From: Zopfochytrium polystomum
Taxonomy: Eukaryota; Chytridiomycota; Chytridiomycetes; Chytridiales; Chytridiaceae
Assembly: GCA_025765615.1 (NCBI GenBank)
Contig: JAIVFJ010000183.1
Coordinates: 1-64,000 of the forward strand
Length of the DNA: 64,000 nt
Reading direction: 5' to 3'
Below are positions 32,739 to 45,160 of this stretch, piece after piece. The notes beneath the pieces are model-generated. The model saw nothing but the letters and a program-made list of their open reading frames with translations. It made no database searches and had not been told where the DNA came from. Position 1 is the first letter of the stretch. Every line of letters begins with the position of its first letter. A program made the position numbers and the translations under genes.

Positions 32739-33464
32739 ATGGGATCTTCCGTTCCCACCTTTTCATTCACTGCTTTGAATTTTTTTTTTTTTGTTCCCTT
32801 CGGCTCAAAGTGTTCAGTCCGTTGATTAAGCAGTGCAATTTTTTCTGTCTTTCTTTGCTCAAATCTGTGAGACCTGGGAACAGTGGAAATGGTCAAATCC
32901 TCGAACAATATCTGAACCAATGGTCATGTTTCACCTTTCGTCACCGCGGAGCCGCTCTGCTGCACCACCACCATCTTGAGTGCGTCCTGCCCAATTCTGC
33001 TCATTCAGACTTGCGCTTTTGCAGGCAGCTTAACCCTTGGGCACTGGTGGCATATCACATTTTTTATTTTTACACTAATTCTCACAAGTATGCCAACAAC
33101 GCATACCACAAGATATAACATCATAAATGCATTTGCAGTATGTGGTTCCAGCGATGAATGATAGTTTTTAAGCCAAAAATGAAAACTGCCACCTATACAG
33201 CAACAGATTTCCAAAAAATATCATACATGTTCCAACTTGAAATCAAGAAAACTTTTGCATTTCCAGGTGGAACTTCTTGAACTGGATATATGATATAGTG
33301 CAACCAATTGCCTTTCAGGTTTGTAACAGATACGGCAGTCATTCAAGGTGACTTGGAGATTTCGATTTCCTCATCTTCTGCTCAACCAACAACTGTTCAG
33401 TGCAACAACACCTCACAAAGACTATGAATGCCACTGAAAACTGTCTGTAACCTTTCTTCTCCTT
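32739..33464. other. SAM decarboxylase 3' region, no gene
   Basis: Begins with a T-run (about 32779-32791). It becomes AT-rich toward 33300. No coding frame or RNA gene is supported. Confidence 0.4.
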
Positions 33465-33814
33465 TGTCAGGAACAGGGCAGGACAGGACAAGGCAGACGA
33501 GGAACTGAGAGGAGTGATGATTGTAGTGGAAACAATAATTCACTTGAGGGATGGGACAGGTCCCCATCCCCCTTTTATTCCTTGAGAGTCTTCCTTGTCA
33601 AGACTCAAAGAAAGTTCCAGAAAGAGCAATTAGTAATACAATGATACCAATGATACCAATGACAGCAAGACAAGTCAGGAAAGCAAAGAAGGTTCCAGAA
33701 GGTTCCACAAGGTTCCATGAAGGAATGTTCTAGAAGGTTCCAGAAGGTTCCAGAAGGTTCCATGAAGGAACGTTCTAGAAGGTTCCAGAGGTTTCCAGAG
33801 GGTGATTCATAACA
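33465..33814 (-). repeat. Chromovirus LTR with a duplicated HSE block
   Basis: A 350-bp minus-strand copy, starting TGTTATGAATC at 33814 and ending CTGACA at 33465. The TATA region reads TTTTATTCC on the plus strand, an altered box. The transcript-start motif AATAATTCACTTG is kept. It is about 42 bp longer than the 308-bp LTR because the block GGTTCCATGAAGGAA..GTTCTAGAA is present twice (33712-33735 and 33757-33780), which doubles the HSE array. No clean 5-bp target duplication is seen (TCCTT against TGTTG), so it may come from recombination between copies. Confidence 0.85.
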
Positions 33815-34289
33815 TGTTGTTTTAATCTGTAGTTTGTTAAACATGCAATTTTAGCCACCAAAAATTCAATGTATTGAGAAGAGATGATGTTTTCAGCGAT
33901 TCAGAAATCATGGAGCTAAAATTGTCAGATTCACTGATTTAACTAATGAATGCTTCTTCACCCTCTTTGCTTTGGGCTGCAAAAGAGTTCCATTTCAAGC
34001 CATCAACTTCAAGCCTCCCACTGGACAACCCGAACTTGATGCACAATGGCTCTTAGCTGTATTGCGGGGATGCAGGCTGTCAAGCCTGTAACCTCAAATA
34101 AAAGAGTGTATACCCACTTTTTCACTGATAATTGTGAGGAGTATCCACCTGTCTCAAAGCGTGTTGCACACGCATTTTGCTTGGACTCCACTGTATTTAT
34201 TGCTATTTATTGTTGTTGGTTGTCTGCATAAGCCACTAACTAACACTTGTTGTTGCACCTATGCCACCCATCACTATTATTACTTGTGC

Positions 34290-34290
<1 letters not shown>

Positions 34291-34326
<36 letters not shown>
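34291..34326. repeat. (ATT)n microsatellite
   Basis: Twelve perfect ATT triplets. Confidence 0.95.
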
Positions 34327-34369
34327 TACAACAGGAGTGGTTCAGTGTTTGCTCAGCTTCTGGCATAGG

Positions 34370-34440
34370 GCTCCCCGTGCTCAATGGTTATAGCACTCCC
34401 TTCAATTGGGAAGGCGCCAAGTTTGAGACATGCTGGCTGT
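34370..34440 (+). repeat. tRNA-like sequence, possible SINE head
   Basis: A D-arm-like stem GTGC/GCAC (34377-34380 with 34393-34396) encloses TCAATGGTTATA, which resembles an A box. A TCCC/GGGA stem with a 7-nt loop TTCAATT follows (anticodon-like CAA at 34403-34405). The T-arm is poor and the acceptor stem is not found. A degraded tRNA or tRNA-derived SINE is more likely than a working tRNA gene. Confidence 0.3.
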
Positions 34441-35640
34441 TGGGCTGCCAAGTCCACTATGTCCAGCGAATAACCCCTCACTTTTGGAATGACAAAGACC
34501 TGAACCACTTCTGTGTGAGAAGTGTAAAGTCCAGATGGCCAGCTATCATGATGTAATGCCTCATACGAGTGGTATGAGAGTACAGGGCTTTCTTTCTCTT
34601 TCTGTTGATGATATTTACCTATTTTTCAATTAGTTTTTCCTTTGTTTTGGCTCATTTTCTTGTCTTATCTTTCATATAATTGTTTGCTTGTTTACTTTCT
34701 TTGTGTGTCTTTCTTTCTTTCTGTGGCTGTGGTGGTTGTTTTCTTATCGGCACCAATCCTTTCTTGCCAGTTCCTCCACCTCTCCTCCACTCTGCTCTGG
34801 TGGCTGTCTCCCAAGAAATGTCCTCATGATTCTCTGAGCTGTCTCTCTTTGTTTGCTGGCTCGCCCCACTTTGGTGAATCACCTTCCATTCTGTTCTTTA
34901 CTGTTTACTGATTGTTTTGTTATTCCTCCCTGTGATTCCAACCCTCTCCTATTTAACCCAGGGCTTGGAGCGCTTGTCAGACATCTTGATGGACTTTGAC
35001 TTCTCCCAAGAGATAGTGTTGTTGCAACAGGGAATCCAAATGAGACGATGGTCGTCAAGAAGGAGCTGATGGAAAGCAGTGACAAGGGTTTTAAGAACAG
35101 AGGCAGCAGGGTTATCACATGAGAATAAGGTGTCATAAAATGGAAGAGGGCTGCCTTTGTAGGAGGGACTGGTGAGGCAGAGGTCAAAAAGTTTCTCAAA
35201 AAAGAAGACAGAGTGTGAATGGAGAGTGGAAAGCACTTTGAGGAAAGTGTGCCAAGGGACTTGTTGGTTGAAAAGGAGGGGAATGAGAGACTTGGTGAAG
35301 TGTTTTTTCAGCTGGGACAAGGTTAATGGATGTGAAAAAACTGGAGTTCCAGAGGGAGGTCAAGTTGGAGGTGGTGCATCATGATATGGCTTATGTGGCC
35401 AATGAGAGAGGGGGAGTTCAAGCAAGAGTTGAGGTCAACAATCATGTCACAGCAGTATTCGTTCTAAAAGTCAGGGAGATTATGGGTCATGGGGTGATGG
35501 AGGAGAGCATTGGGAAAGGAGGTGCAGTAGCCAGCCAACCAGGCATTTGAAAGTTTTGCAATAGTGCGTGGTGAGGTTGTTGAGGAAAGTAGAGGGGAGA
35601 ATGGCAGTTCTCCACAAAAAGCAGGCACATGGGAGGAGCA

Positions 35641-35700
35641 TGCCTTGGAGGGAGTTGAACCCTCACCCCCGCCATAGTGGGGCAACTTCTTCTCTAGGCA
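35641..35700 (-). repeat. tRNA-like fold lacking a D-arm
   Basis: On the minus strand TGCCTAG pairs with CAAGGCA (six of seven). A perfect T-arm GAGGG-TTCAACT-CCCTC sits in the right place, with a CCCC/GGGG arm before it. At 60 nt there is no room for a D-arm, so it is probably a tRNA-derived repeat rather than a functional nuclear tRNA. Confidence 0.3.
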
Positions 35701-35915
35701 CTGTGAAACCTTGAGCATGGCAGTGGAATTTCCTGTGATGTTGGACCTGGTGTAGTGTGTTAGTATGTCTGTGTATAAAAGCTGAAGCAGTCAATATGTG
35801 TGAGTTAAGGTCCCTAGCCAGGGTCAAGTAAGCCCAGCAATAATAGTGTATTCCATAGTTTGACTCCTGAGTCCAGACTCATTTGGCTTAAATGGATAGA
35901 ACGTTTTCCCAAGCC

Positions 35916-37104
35916 TGATGAAATCCCACCCAGGACTGGAGGGACTTGGTGTGTGTGGGGATGAAGAGAGAGAGAGAGAGAGAGAGAGAGCAGTGATGAT
36001 GGAAAAGGGAGAGGAGTGAGAGGATGGAGAGAGGAGAGAGGAGTGAGTGGGCAGAGATGGAAGAGAGAGCAAATGGAGGAAGAGAGATTGGCTTGTTTTG
36101 CACTGGATTCTGTAAAAGCAGCAAGGAGGGGGTTGGATTCCTTGTTTGATCTCTGTGAGAGGTTGCTGCTTTTATACTCCTGCAGGTTGGAGCCATCAGA
36201 AAACAGAGGGAGCAGTGGGCTGCACAGGGCAGGACACAGAAATGAGATAAAACAGGCTGAGCACAAACCCCCATCCTGGGCTAAGTACCCATTCAGGGCT
36301 GGGTATCACTCAGGGCTGAGTACCAGCCAGGGCTAAGTACCAGCCTGGGCTGAGCACCACCCAGGGCTGAGTACCAGCCTGGGCTGTGCACCACCCAGGG
36401 CTAAGTACCAGCCAGGGCTGAGTACCACCTTGGGCTGAGCACTTTGTCTGGGCTGAGTACCACCAGGAACCAATTTACAGCTTGTTTGAGAAACAGTTGC
36501 TTGTAAATTGGTTTGGTTGTTTCCAAATCAGGAAGCTTGTTTGGGAAACAAGCCGCTTTTTTCCTTGTTTTTAGAAATCCAATGATTGGTGCAATCTCTG
36601 GTGAGCTCAGTTTTTATCTCACTTTTAGAAATGCAGTGATTGGTGCAATCCCTGATTCCTAAATGCCTGTTGCATTGCTCAGATTGCACAGAACAGCAGG
36701 AAAGCTGGAATTCCGGATCAGGGAGCGGAATTCCGATGCAGAGAGTGGAATTCCAGATCAGGAAGCGGAATTCCAATGCAGAGAGCGGAATTCCGGAGCA
36801 TTGGGGCAGTGGTACACTGCTTCTGCATGCTTGCTGTGCTGTGTTACATGTGCAGAGTGCGTAGTTTGCGCGTTTTTGTGCATGTTCTAATTGCATTGTT
36901 CCTACCGGTAGGATGAACAAAGCTAGAACAACAGCCGCCTTTGCCTATCTCTTTTTATTGATAACAGATTAGCCCTTCCGAGCACCCCATTCAAGTATTG
37001 AATCTACTGAGCCCTTCAAACACCCCATCCAATGTGATTGGATGGAGTTCTCAAAGGGATCATCAGTAACGGGCATAGTGTACCCTGTGGGTCGAATCTC
37101 AACA
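35916..37104 (-). repeat. Copia LTR1 (3' LTR of segment A)
   Basis: Full-length minus-strand LTR of 1,189 bp. It contains (GA)n near 35968-35990, the promoter TATAAAAG (minus, near 36173-36180), a GGTACTCAGCCCTGG-type minisatellite (about 36280-36460), an EcoRI-site (GAATTC) minisatellite (about 36700-36800) and the hairpin CATCCAAT/ATTGGATG near 37027-37045. Confidence 0.9.
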
Positions 37105-37268
37105 CACCCCCGCAATAGAAAGAGAGGGGGCAACTGTTTCTCCTGGAGTACATGGCTGTCCAACAATGCCAGCCAAGCAGTGGGACTCGAACCCACCCAT
37201 GCACCCCCCTACACTTGTGAAAACCTGCATGAACCCACAAGTGTAGCTGGAGAAGCCAGAGAGAGCCT

Positions 37269-40200
37269 TTAGACTAAGCGTTGTGCTGATTTGAGCGTGG
37301 GCACCATGCTTACACCTTGGAGGTCGGCGAGACTGCAAATTCCCATCAGTGATGCAAGCTTTGCATGTTGAGCTTTGGTGAGAAGGTCGGCAATCATCAT
37401 GTCCGTTGGGCAATGAATGAGTTGAACCTCCTTTTTCTCCAAGTGGTCCCGTATGAAATGCAACCTCACGTCAAAGTGTTTGACCCAGCCATGGTGTATT
37501 GGATTCATAGCAATAGCTATGGTTGAACGATTGTCTTCATAAACAGTAGTGGGCTTATTTAAATCCATACCCAGCTCCTGGAAGAGCATTCGTAGCCAGA
37601 TTGCCTCTTTGATGGCCTCAGTAAGGGAGAAGTATTCCGCCTCAGTTGAGGACAAAGCGACAACTGATTGTTTCTTGCTGTACCATGTAATAGCACCCCC
37701 GCAAAGCATGAACACATGCCCTGACCTCGACTTGCGTCCATCCTCTTCAGCATAGCTGTCATCAGCGTAGCCATGTGGTTCATCCCACTCTGGGTAAGAA
37801 ATACCCGCAGCTTTCTCTACCTCTGGGAGTGTTGCATTGGTGATGCATGTCATCTGGGAGTCTCCCTTCTGGTAGAAAAGTCCATGATCCCAGGTAGTGC
37901 GGACATATTGCAGCAATCTGTCAAGTGCAAGGGAATCTGAATGGGTTGGAGCGGACTGGTATTGTGCAAGTGTGTTCACAGCATACGCAATGTCAGGGCG
38001 CGTCAAGTTTGCAAGGTAAGCAAGTTGCATGAGTGTGCTTCGGAAGTATTCCGACTCTTTTTGTGGAAGTTTTCCAGAGTCCACATCGTGTATCCATGTC
38101 GTAGACATGGGAGTTGCTTTGATTTTGACAGGTAAGCTTTCATCGTCACACCAGTAGTTTGCTTCCTCCAAGACATGCTGTGTGTAGTTTTTCTGTCCAA
38201 TAAAGATTCCATCTTTGATTTTCTCAACTTGGATGCCAACAGCAACTTTTGGGTTGAGGTCCTCGCGGATTTTGAACTTTGATTTGATCAGAAAAAGAAT
38301 TTTGGCAATTTCTTCTTCAGTGTGACTGAAGATGAGGATGTCATCTACGTATAGAGTGATGATGGTCTTGACCTTTCCATCAGGGTGCCTTTGCACAAAG
38401 ACACAGTGGTCAGTCTTCAATTGCGTAAATCCAATTTCTACTAGGAAGTCGCGGATTGTTTTGTACCACTGTCGACCAGACTGGTGCAGTCCGTACAGAC
38501 TCTTCCTGAGTAAACAGACAAGAAGTATCCCGTCTGCACCACGTATCTCAAAGCCTTCTGGTTGTTCCATGAAGTTTTCAATGTCCAGTTTGGCGTTCAA
38601 GTATGCGGTTTCGACATCAAGGCCTGCAAGTATGAGGTCAAACAGCAATGAGATAGCAAGGATTGCCCTTATGGAGGAGCTGCGGACGACAGGGGAGAAG
38701 GTCTCATCGTAGTCCTGACCAAAGATCCGAGTGTAACCCCGACCAACAAGGCGAGCCTTGAAGCGCTCAAGGTACCCTTTACTGTCAAACTTGCAGGCAA
38801 AAACCCATTTGGGCTTGAGTATCTTACGCCCTTTAGGTCGAGCCACTAAGTCCCAGACATGCTTTGACGTGATTGAATTGATCTCTGAGAGTTGAGCTGC
38901 CTTCCAATACTTTGCAAAAGGAGAATCGCATGGCCTCTTTATGCGAAGCAGGGAGTGGCGGTAAGTCCCGCTGGTGGATCCTTTCTGTTGGATATGCTGT
39001 GACTTCCTCCTGGCTCAAGCACAGTGTACTGCTTTGAGCGTTTGGTAGAGTTCACGAAATTGTCCCCGTGCTATTCGTAGTTTACGAATTCTTGCAGTTA
39101 AAGCGCGGAGTGTTTTCCGACTGTAAGTGGAAGGACTTGTGGCAATTGATGGATTTTGTTCGTAGTTTACAAAGGTTTGCCTTCAATGCCAGGTAGTCAC
39201 GTAAACCTGAATGGCTCTCGTGGTATGATTGGGGGATTTGTTGCCTCCCCTGTTGACTCTGGCAAAGCTAGAATGTCAGGGGAAGTTGAGCGCTCCCTAG
39301 GAGGGATTTCCTGTTCATCAGGTATTGACTCTGGTTCAGAATCAGAAGCGTCGTATAGCATACCCGGCTGTAGATCTCCCCCCTGTGATTCTGCAGGTGG
39401 TACATCGTCTTCTTGTGAGTCAAACAGAGCGTCAGGATGTGCCACATCTGGATCAGTGGACATAGCGGGGGTATGCAACGAGGAGGAAAGATATTGGAAA
39501 TCCTGAGCTGTGGGTTGGACTGGTCCCCATTCCTTCAAGCGGGAGTCATGAAGGAACTGTCTCCAGTTCCGCACAATGCCAGGAAAAACATTTTCGTGAA
39601 AGGAGACATGGAAGTGTTCCGATATTCTCTGAGTTTTCAAGTCGTAGACTACTGGAAGAGTGTTTCCTTTATACCCTAAGAATATGCCTGGCGCCCCTTT
39701 GTCAGGATGTTTAAGTGTTCGCTTTTCCTTTGGGATACGGATGGATAACCAAACAGCCAAAGGTGCGGATGTGATCAACATTTGGCTTTTCACCGTACCA
39801 AGCTTCATAAGGTGTTTTCTTAGTGTAAGAGTGGTAAACCCTGTTCTTGATGTATGCTGCGTAGCGGACTGCATACACAAAGAAAGAGTGGGGCAATCGT
39901 GACTCTAAGAGCATGCAGTGTGCCATGTCTTTGAGAGTGTTGACCTGACGTTCTACCAGCCCATTGAATTCCTTGGTGAATGCAGGACTAGGTTCTAAAA
40001 CAATAGGAGGATGCCGAGTATTGGCCCAAGTTTTGAATTCTCCATCTTTGAAGATTTCCCCCCTGTCACAGCGCACAGATGTGATATGTTTGCCATGTTG
40101 TTGTTCAAACCTTTCGATCGTAGACCGGAATCTTGTGGGCGCGTCGGACAAAGAGTTGAGGAACTCAATGTCAAGCCAACGGGTTGACTCTTCCACAACC

Positions 40201-42519
40201 AGTTGCCAATGTTTTTCACCATGGTGTCCACGTGCGGGCAGTGGGACAGCATCAGTGTGTAAACGACCAAGCAGTGTGGTGTTTGGTCTGGAAGTGGAGT
40301 GGATAGGCGAAGCTTTCAATTTCCCAACATCACATGTCACGCAGGGAATGTCATGAATGAGGAAAAATGAATGACCAACTTTATTCAGATTTGACCAAGT
40401 ACGCTTCAAAGAAGATAAAGACAGGTGACCAAATTTCTTGTGAAGAGCTCGGACTGCTTCAATGTTCTGAGGGTTTGGTAAAGGGTCTGGGTCAGTTTGA
40501 CTTAAAGTTGGGGTTGCAGTTTGCAAAGGAGCAGTTTGCTGTTGCGACTCACCTGGGGCGTCCCCCGAAGGAGTCCGCGCGTCCCTTCCAAGTTCTGCCC
40601 TGTCGAGACCAGTATGTCCCGTCAGAAGAGAAGGGTCCACAACATAGACATTCCCTGTGTCCCTGTGAGCAATGGTAAAGTCTGAACCATGTACCCGAGG
40701 ATGCAATAGGGCTGTGTCTGCTGTGAAAGTCACGTTGTGACCTGTCTGCCGCACGATTTGCTGAACTGAGAGTAGAGTGTCTGAGAACTCTGGCACATAG
40801 AGCGAGTTCCTCATGACGAGAGCTCTTCCGTTGACGAACAGGGTAAAATCGCCCACTCCAGTGGCAGTTGCAAAGCCGTCAGCTGTTTTGATCTGCTGGG
40901 AGGTGGGCCGCAAGTTTGTGAAGTGCTCTTCACAAGGCGACATTGTCCTGGAAGCCCCAGAGTCAAGGATGACCTGGTGTGGGTTGCTGCCAGCAAGTCT
41001 TGCCATCAGCGCAGTTGTAGATGCGGCGGTAGGTGACGTTGCGGTAGAGGAAACGTCCAGATTCGTACATCACTTTCTAGCCGACGTTTGAGACAATGTT
41101 GTCAGTGATCCAGTCTGGATCCATTCTGCTGTCAAGAAGTGTAACTGTGAGTTCCACTTCAAATTCCTCCTCCACCTCAACGGCCTGGCATGTTCCAATT
41201 TCAAACTCCCGTGCCGCAAGTGCCCTTTCTACTGAAAGGAAGTCGTCTAGAGCTGAAGTGTCTGCAAGGCGCGCATCACCCTCAGTACTGAACTCCAACA
41301 TTTCGACGTCGTCTTCTTCAGGAGGTGGTGGTGGAGTATCCATCCTGTAGCATTTGTGGGGAGGAGAGTCCTCAGAGGCTGCACAAGAGGCTTGGTGGTG
41401 TTCTTTAGCAGCCACCTCACGTGCAATCTTGGCAGTCTCAGTAGCTTTCTTGGAATCAGCTGGTGTGGCCTTGGCTTCTTTGGCATGTGCAGGCTGCTTG
41501 CCCTTGACCTTCTTTGCAGGGCGAGCTGACTCTGACTTCCCGTGAGGGAACTTGAGGCATTCCTCGCGAGAGTGCAAGACCCTGATTCCATGAAGGTCAC
41601 AAGTAGGCTTGCTGTTGAGTGCCTCACCGATCTTGCGCTTCCTGGTTGCCACTGAGGTCTTTGCTGAAGCAGCTGTTTCCATCTCAGAAGTGCCGTGGTG
41701 AGCAGAGTGTCTGCTGTTATTCTCTTTGCTTTGCTGGTACAGCGTGTGGCAGTTTGTCAACTCCTTGATGAGATCACTGGTGTTGGCGTAGCCTGACAGC
41801 CCCGTGAGAAGATTTTGACGAACGCCAGCGAAGATTTCATGTCCAGGCAGCGTTTCCCTTGCTTTGTGGATGATGGCAGAACACAGGATGTTTGTCACAC
41901 CCCTGCAAGTGGTGGCAGTACATTTGAAATGCTTCAGCCAATCCGTGACCAGTGTGGTCAGAGTAGTGTACCACTCCTGGACTGCTGGACCAGAGTCTCT
42001 GGGTTTTGCCAAACGACTGTAAGTCGCAAGCCACTTGTCCTGCTGTGAACCAGTGTGGTCCTGCAGGGCGTACTTGTCATTGAGCCACTTGTACCGGTCA
42101 GCGCAGTTGGTGATGTTTGCCGCATTCATGGAGTGCACATCCTCAATGCGCAAGCAGGAGTCGAGGGTATCAACCGCCTTGTCGTGTTGGGCCTCAATTT
42201 CCCTGTAGGTTTTGTGTTCTTGGTGTATACCAGTGTGGTACTTGTCAAGGGCAGCGTGGTGCAGACGGTACATCTCACTGTACGCAGCCTTGGCCTCCGC
42301 CGTTGCAGAGGATTCAGGGGGAGAACCAATACTGGGAGGAGCAGCGCCGATGCCGACCTTGATGCAGTGCTCGCTGAACGTACCAAAGTAATCAGGCTTG
42401 AGGAAGCTGGCAACAAGATTGTGTGCCATGACCGGCTTGATGACTTCTTCCACATGCAGTTCCCAAGCCTGGTAGCCGTAAGAAGAGAAGCGGACAGCCT
42501 TGGGGGTTGAAGAAGACAT
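37269..42519 (-). pseudogene. Copia polyprotein, segment A (gag-PR-IN-RT-RNase H)
   Basis: Near full-length minus-strand polyprotein. Gag starts at 42519 (MSSSTPKAVRFSSYGYQ). The zinc-finger-like CDLHGIRVLHSREEC follows, then protease ILDSGASRT, the integrase HHCC and DDE residues, RT with YVDD, and RNase H ending in KSAQRLV (stop at 37269). Against segment C it has a TAC-to-TAG nonsense change at 41077-41079. It also has single extra bases at about 39741, 39210 and 38924, and a 12-nt deletion removing LPAA near the C-terminus. It is therefore dead as read. Confidence 0.9.
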
Positions 42520-42732
42520 GCTAGGTAGCAGCTTGGTGGACCAGTGGACTTGTTTAGAGCGGTAGCCCTTTTCTTGTAGAGAGCCAAGGGCCCTTTGTTG
42601 CCTTAAAGTAGCTGGTGAGCCGGTGCTCACAGACAGGTTGGTCTTGTTTAGAGTCAGAAACCCTTTTCTTGTAAGAGCAGCAGGGCCCTGTTCGAGCGTA
42701 CAAATGTGGCCGACGGCTTGTAGGTAGCTTTG

Positions 42733-43896
42733 TGATGAAATCCCTCCCAGGACTGGAGGGACTTGGTGTGTGTGGGGATGAAGAGAGAGAGAGAGAGAGA
42801 GATCAGTGATGATGGAAAAGGGAGAGGAGTGAGAGGCTGGAGAGGAGGAGAGAGGAGTGAGTGGGCAGAGATGGAAGAGAGAGCAAATGGAGGAAGAGAG
42901 AGTGGCTTGTTTTGCACTGGATTCTGTCAAGCAGCAAGGAGGGAGGTTGGATTCCTTTTTCTTTTGATCTCTGTGAGAGGTTGCTGCTTTTATACTCCTG
43001 CAGGTTGGAGCCATCAGAAAACAGAGGGAGCAGTGGGCTGAACAGAGCAGAGCCACAGAAATGAGATAAAAACAGGCTGAGCACCAACCCCCAGCCTGGG
43101 CTAAGTACCCATTCAGGGCTGAGTACCACCCAGGGCTGGGCCATCACCCAGGGCATGGATACCGTACCAGCCTGGGCTGTGCACCACCCAGGGCTAAGTA
43201 CCAGCCAGGGCTGAGTACCACCTTGGGCTGAGCACTTTGTCTGGGCTGAGTACCACCAGGAACCAATTTACAGCTTGTTTGAGAAACAGTTGTTTGTAAA
43301 TTGGTTTGGTTGTTTCCAAATCAGGAAGCTTGTTTGGGAAACAAGCCGCTTTTTTCCTTGTTTTTAGAAATCCAATGATTGGTGCAATCTCTGGTGAGCT
43401 CAGTTTTTATCTCACTTTTAGATATGCAGTGATTGGTGCAATCCCTGATTCCTAAATGCCTGTTGCATTGCTCAGATTGCACAGCACAGCAGGAAAGCTG
43501 GAATTCCAGATCAGGAAGCAGAATTCCGATGCAGAGTGCGGAATTCCAGTGCAGAGAGCGGAATTCCGATGCAGAGAGCGGAATTCCGGAGCATTGGGCA
43601 GTGGTAGACTGCTTCTGCATGCTTGCTGTGCTGTGTTACATGTGCAGAGTGCGTAGTTTGAGCGTTTTTGTGCATGTTCTAATTGCATTGTTCCTACCGG
43701 TAGGATGAACAAAGCTAGAACAACAGCCGCCTTTGCCTATCTCTTTTTATTGAGAACAGATTAGCCCTTCCGAGCGCCCCATTCAAGTATTGAATCTACT
43801 GAGCCCTTCAAACACCCCATCCAATGTGATTGGATGGAGTTCTCAAAGGGATCATCAGTAACGGGCGTAGTGTACCCCGTGGGTCGAATCTCAACA
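42733..43896 (-). repeat. Copia LTR2 (shared by segments A and B)
   Basis: Full 1,164-bp LTR on the minus strand. It is the 5' LTR of segment A and abuts the truncated gag of segment B directly at its TGTTGAG end (43896). No 3' untranslated DNA or polypurine tract lies between, so the junction is recombinational. Confidence 0.9.
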
Positions 43897-44947
43897 CCTT
43901 GGCTTCTTTGGCGTGTGCAGGCTGCTTGCCCTTGGCCTTCTTTGCAGGGCGAGCTGGCTCTGACTTCCCGTGAGGGAACTTGAGGCATTCCTCGCGAGAG
44001 TGTGAGACCCAGATTCCATGAAGGTCACAAGTAGGCTTGCCGTTGAGTGCCTCACCGATCTTGCGCTTCTTGGTTGCCACTGAGGTCTTTGCTGAAGCAG
44101 CTGTTTCCATCTCAGAAGTGCCGTGGTGAGCAGAGTGTCTGCTGTTCTTCTCTTTGCTTTGCTGGTACAGCGTGTGGCAGTTTGTCAACTCCTTGACGAG
44201 ATCGCTGGTGTTGGCGTAGCCTGACAGCCCCTTGAGAAGATTTTGACGAACGCCAGAGAAGATTTCATGTCCAGGCAGCGTTTCCCTTGCTTTGTGGATG
44301 ATGGCAGAACGCAGGATGTTTGTCACACCCCTGCAAGTGGTGGCAGTACATTTGAAATGCTTTGGCCAATCCGTGACCAGTGTGGTCAGAGTGGTGTACC
44401 ACTCCTGGACTGCCGGACCAGAGTCTCTGGGTTTTGCCAAACGACTGTAAGTCGCAAGCCACTTGTCCTGCTGTGAACCAGTGTGGTCCTGCAGGGCGTA
44501 CTTGTCATTGAGCCACTTGTACCGATCAGCGCAGTTGGTGATGTTTGCTGCATTCATGGAGCGCACATCCTCGATGCGCGAGCAGGAGTCGAGGGTAGCA
44601 ACCGCCTTGTCGTGTTGGGCCTCAAGCTCCCTGTAGGTCTTGTGTTCTTGGCGTACACCAGTGTGGTACTTGTCAAGGGCAGCGTGGTGCAGACGGTACA
44701 TCTCACTGTACGCAGCCTTGGCCTCCGCCGTTGCAGAGGATTCAGGGGGAGAACCAATACTGGGAGGAGCAGCGCCGATGCCGACCTTGGTGCAGTGCTC
44801 GTTGAACGTACCGAAGTAATCAGGCTTGAGGAAGCTGGCAACAAGATTGTATGCCATGACCGGCTTGATGACTTCTTCCACATGCAGTTCCCAAGCCTGG
44901 TAGCCGTAAGAAGAGAAGCGGACAGCCTTGGGGGTCGAAGAAGACAT
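43897..44947 (-). pseudogene. Copia gag fragment, segment B
   Basis: Gag from its ATG (44947) through the zinc-finger-like CDLHGIWVSHSREEC to AKGKQPAHAKEAK, then truncated where LTR2 begins. Protease, integrase and RT are all missing. The open frame continues into LTR2 and upstream into LTR3, which is fortuitous. Confidence 0.88.
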
Positions 44948-45160
44948 GCTAGGTAGCGGCTTGGTGGACCAGTGGACTTGTTTAGAGCGGTAGCCCTTTT
45001 CTTGTAGAGAGCCAAGAGCCCTTTGTTGCCTTAAAGTAGCTGGTGAGCCGGTGCTCACAGACAGGTTGGTCTTGTTTAGAGTCAGAAACCCTTTTCTTGT
45101 AAGCGCAGCAGGGCCCTGTTCGAGCGTACGAGTGTGGCCGACGGCTTGTAGGTAGCTTTG

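Larger units (their letters stand above)
33815..35915. other. Repeat-rich intergenic DNA without a supported gene
   Basis: Contains (ATT)n at 34291-34326 and two tRNA-like patches (34370-34440 and 35641-35700). A 123-codon minus-strand frame at 34949-35320 (FNQQVPWHTFLKVLSTLHS) could be a degenerate transposon protein, but I recognise no catalytic motif in it. Confidence 0.4.

Noticed and set aside
34949..35320. Possible LINE or transposase remnant on the minus strand
   Set aside because: Protein-like composition but no catalytic motif, no target duplication and no second copy in the window.
36700..36800. Regularly spaced GAATTC repeats considered as a CRISPR-like array
   Set aside because: Units are contiguous imperfect tandem repeats inside a retrotransposon LTR of a eukaryote, without unique spacers.
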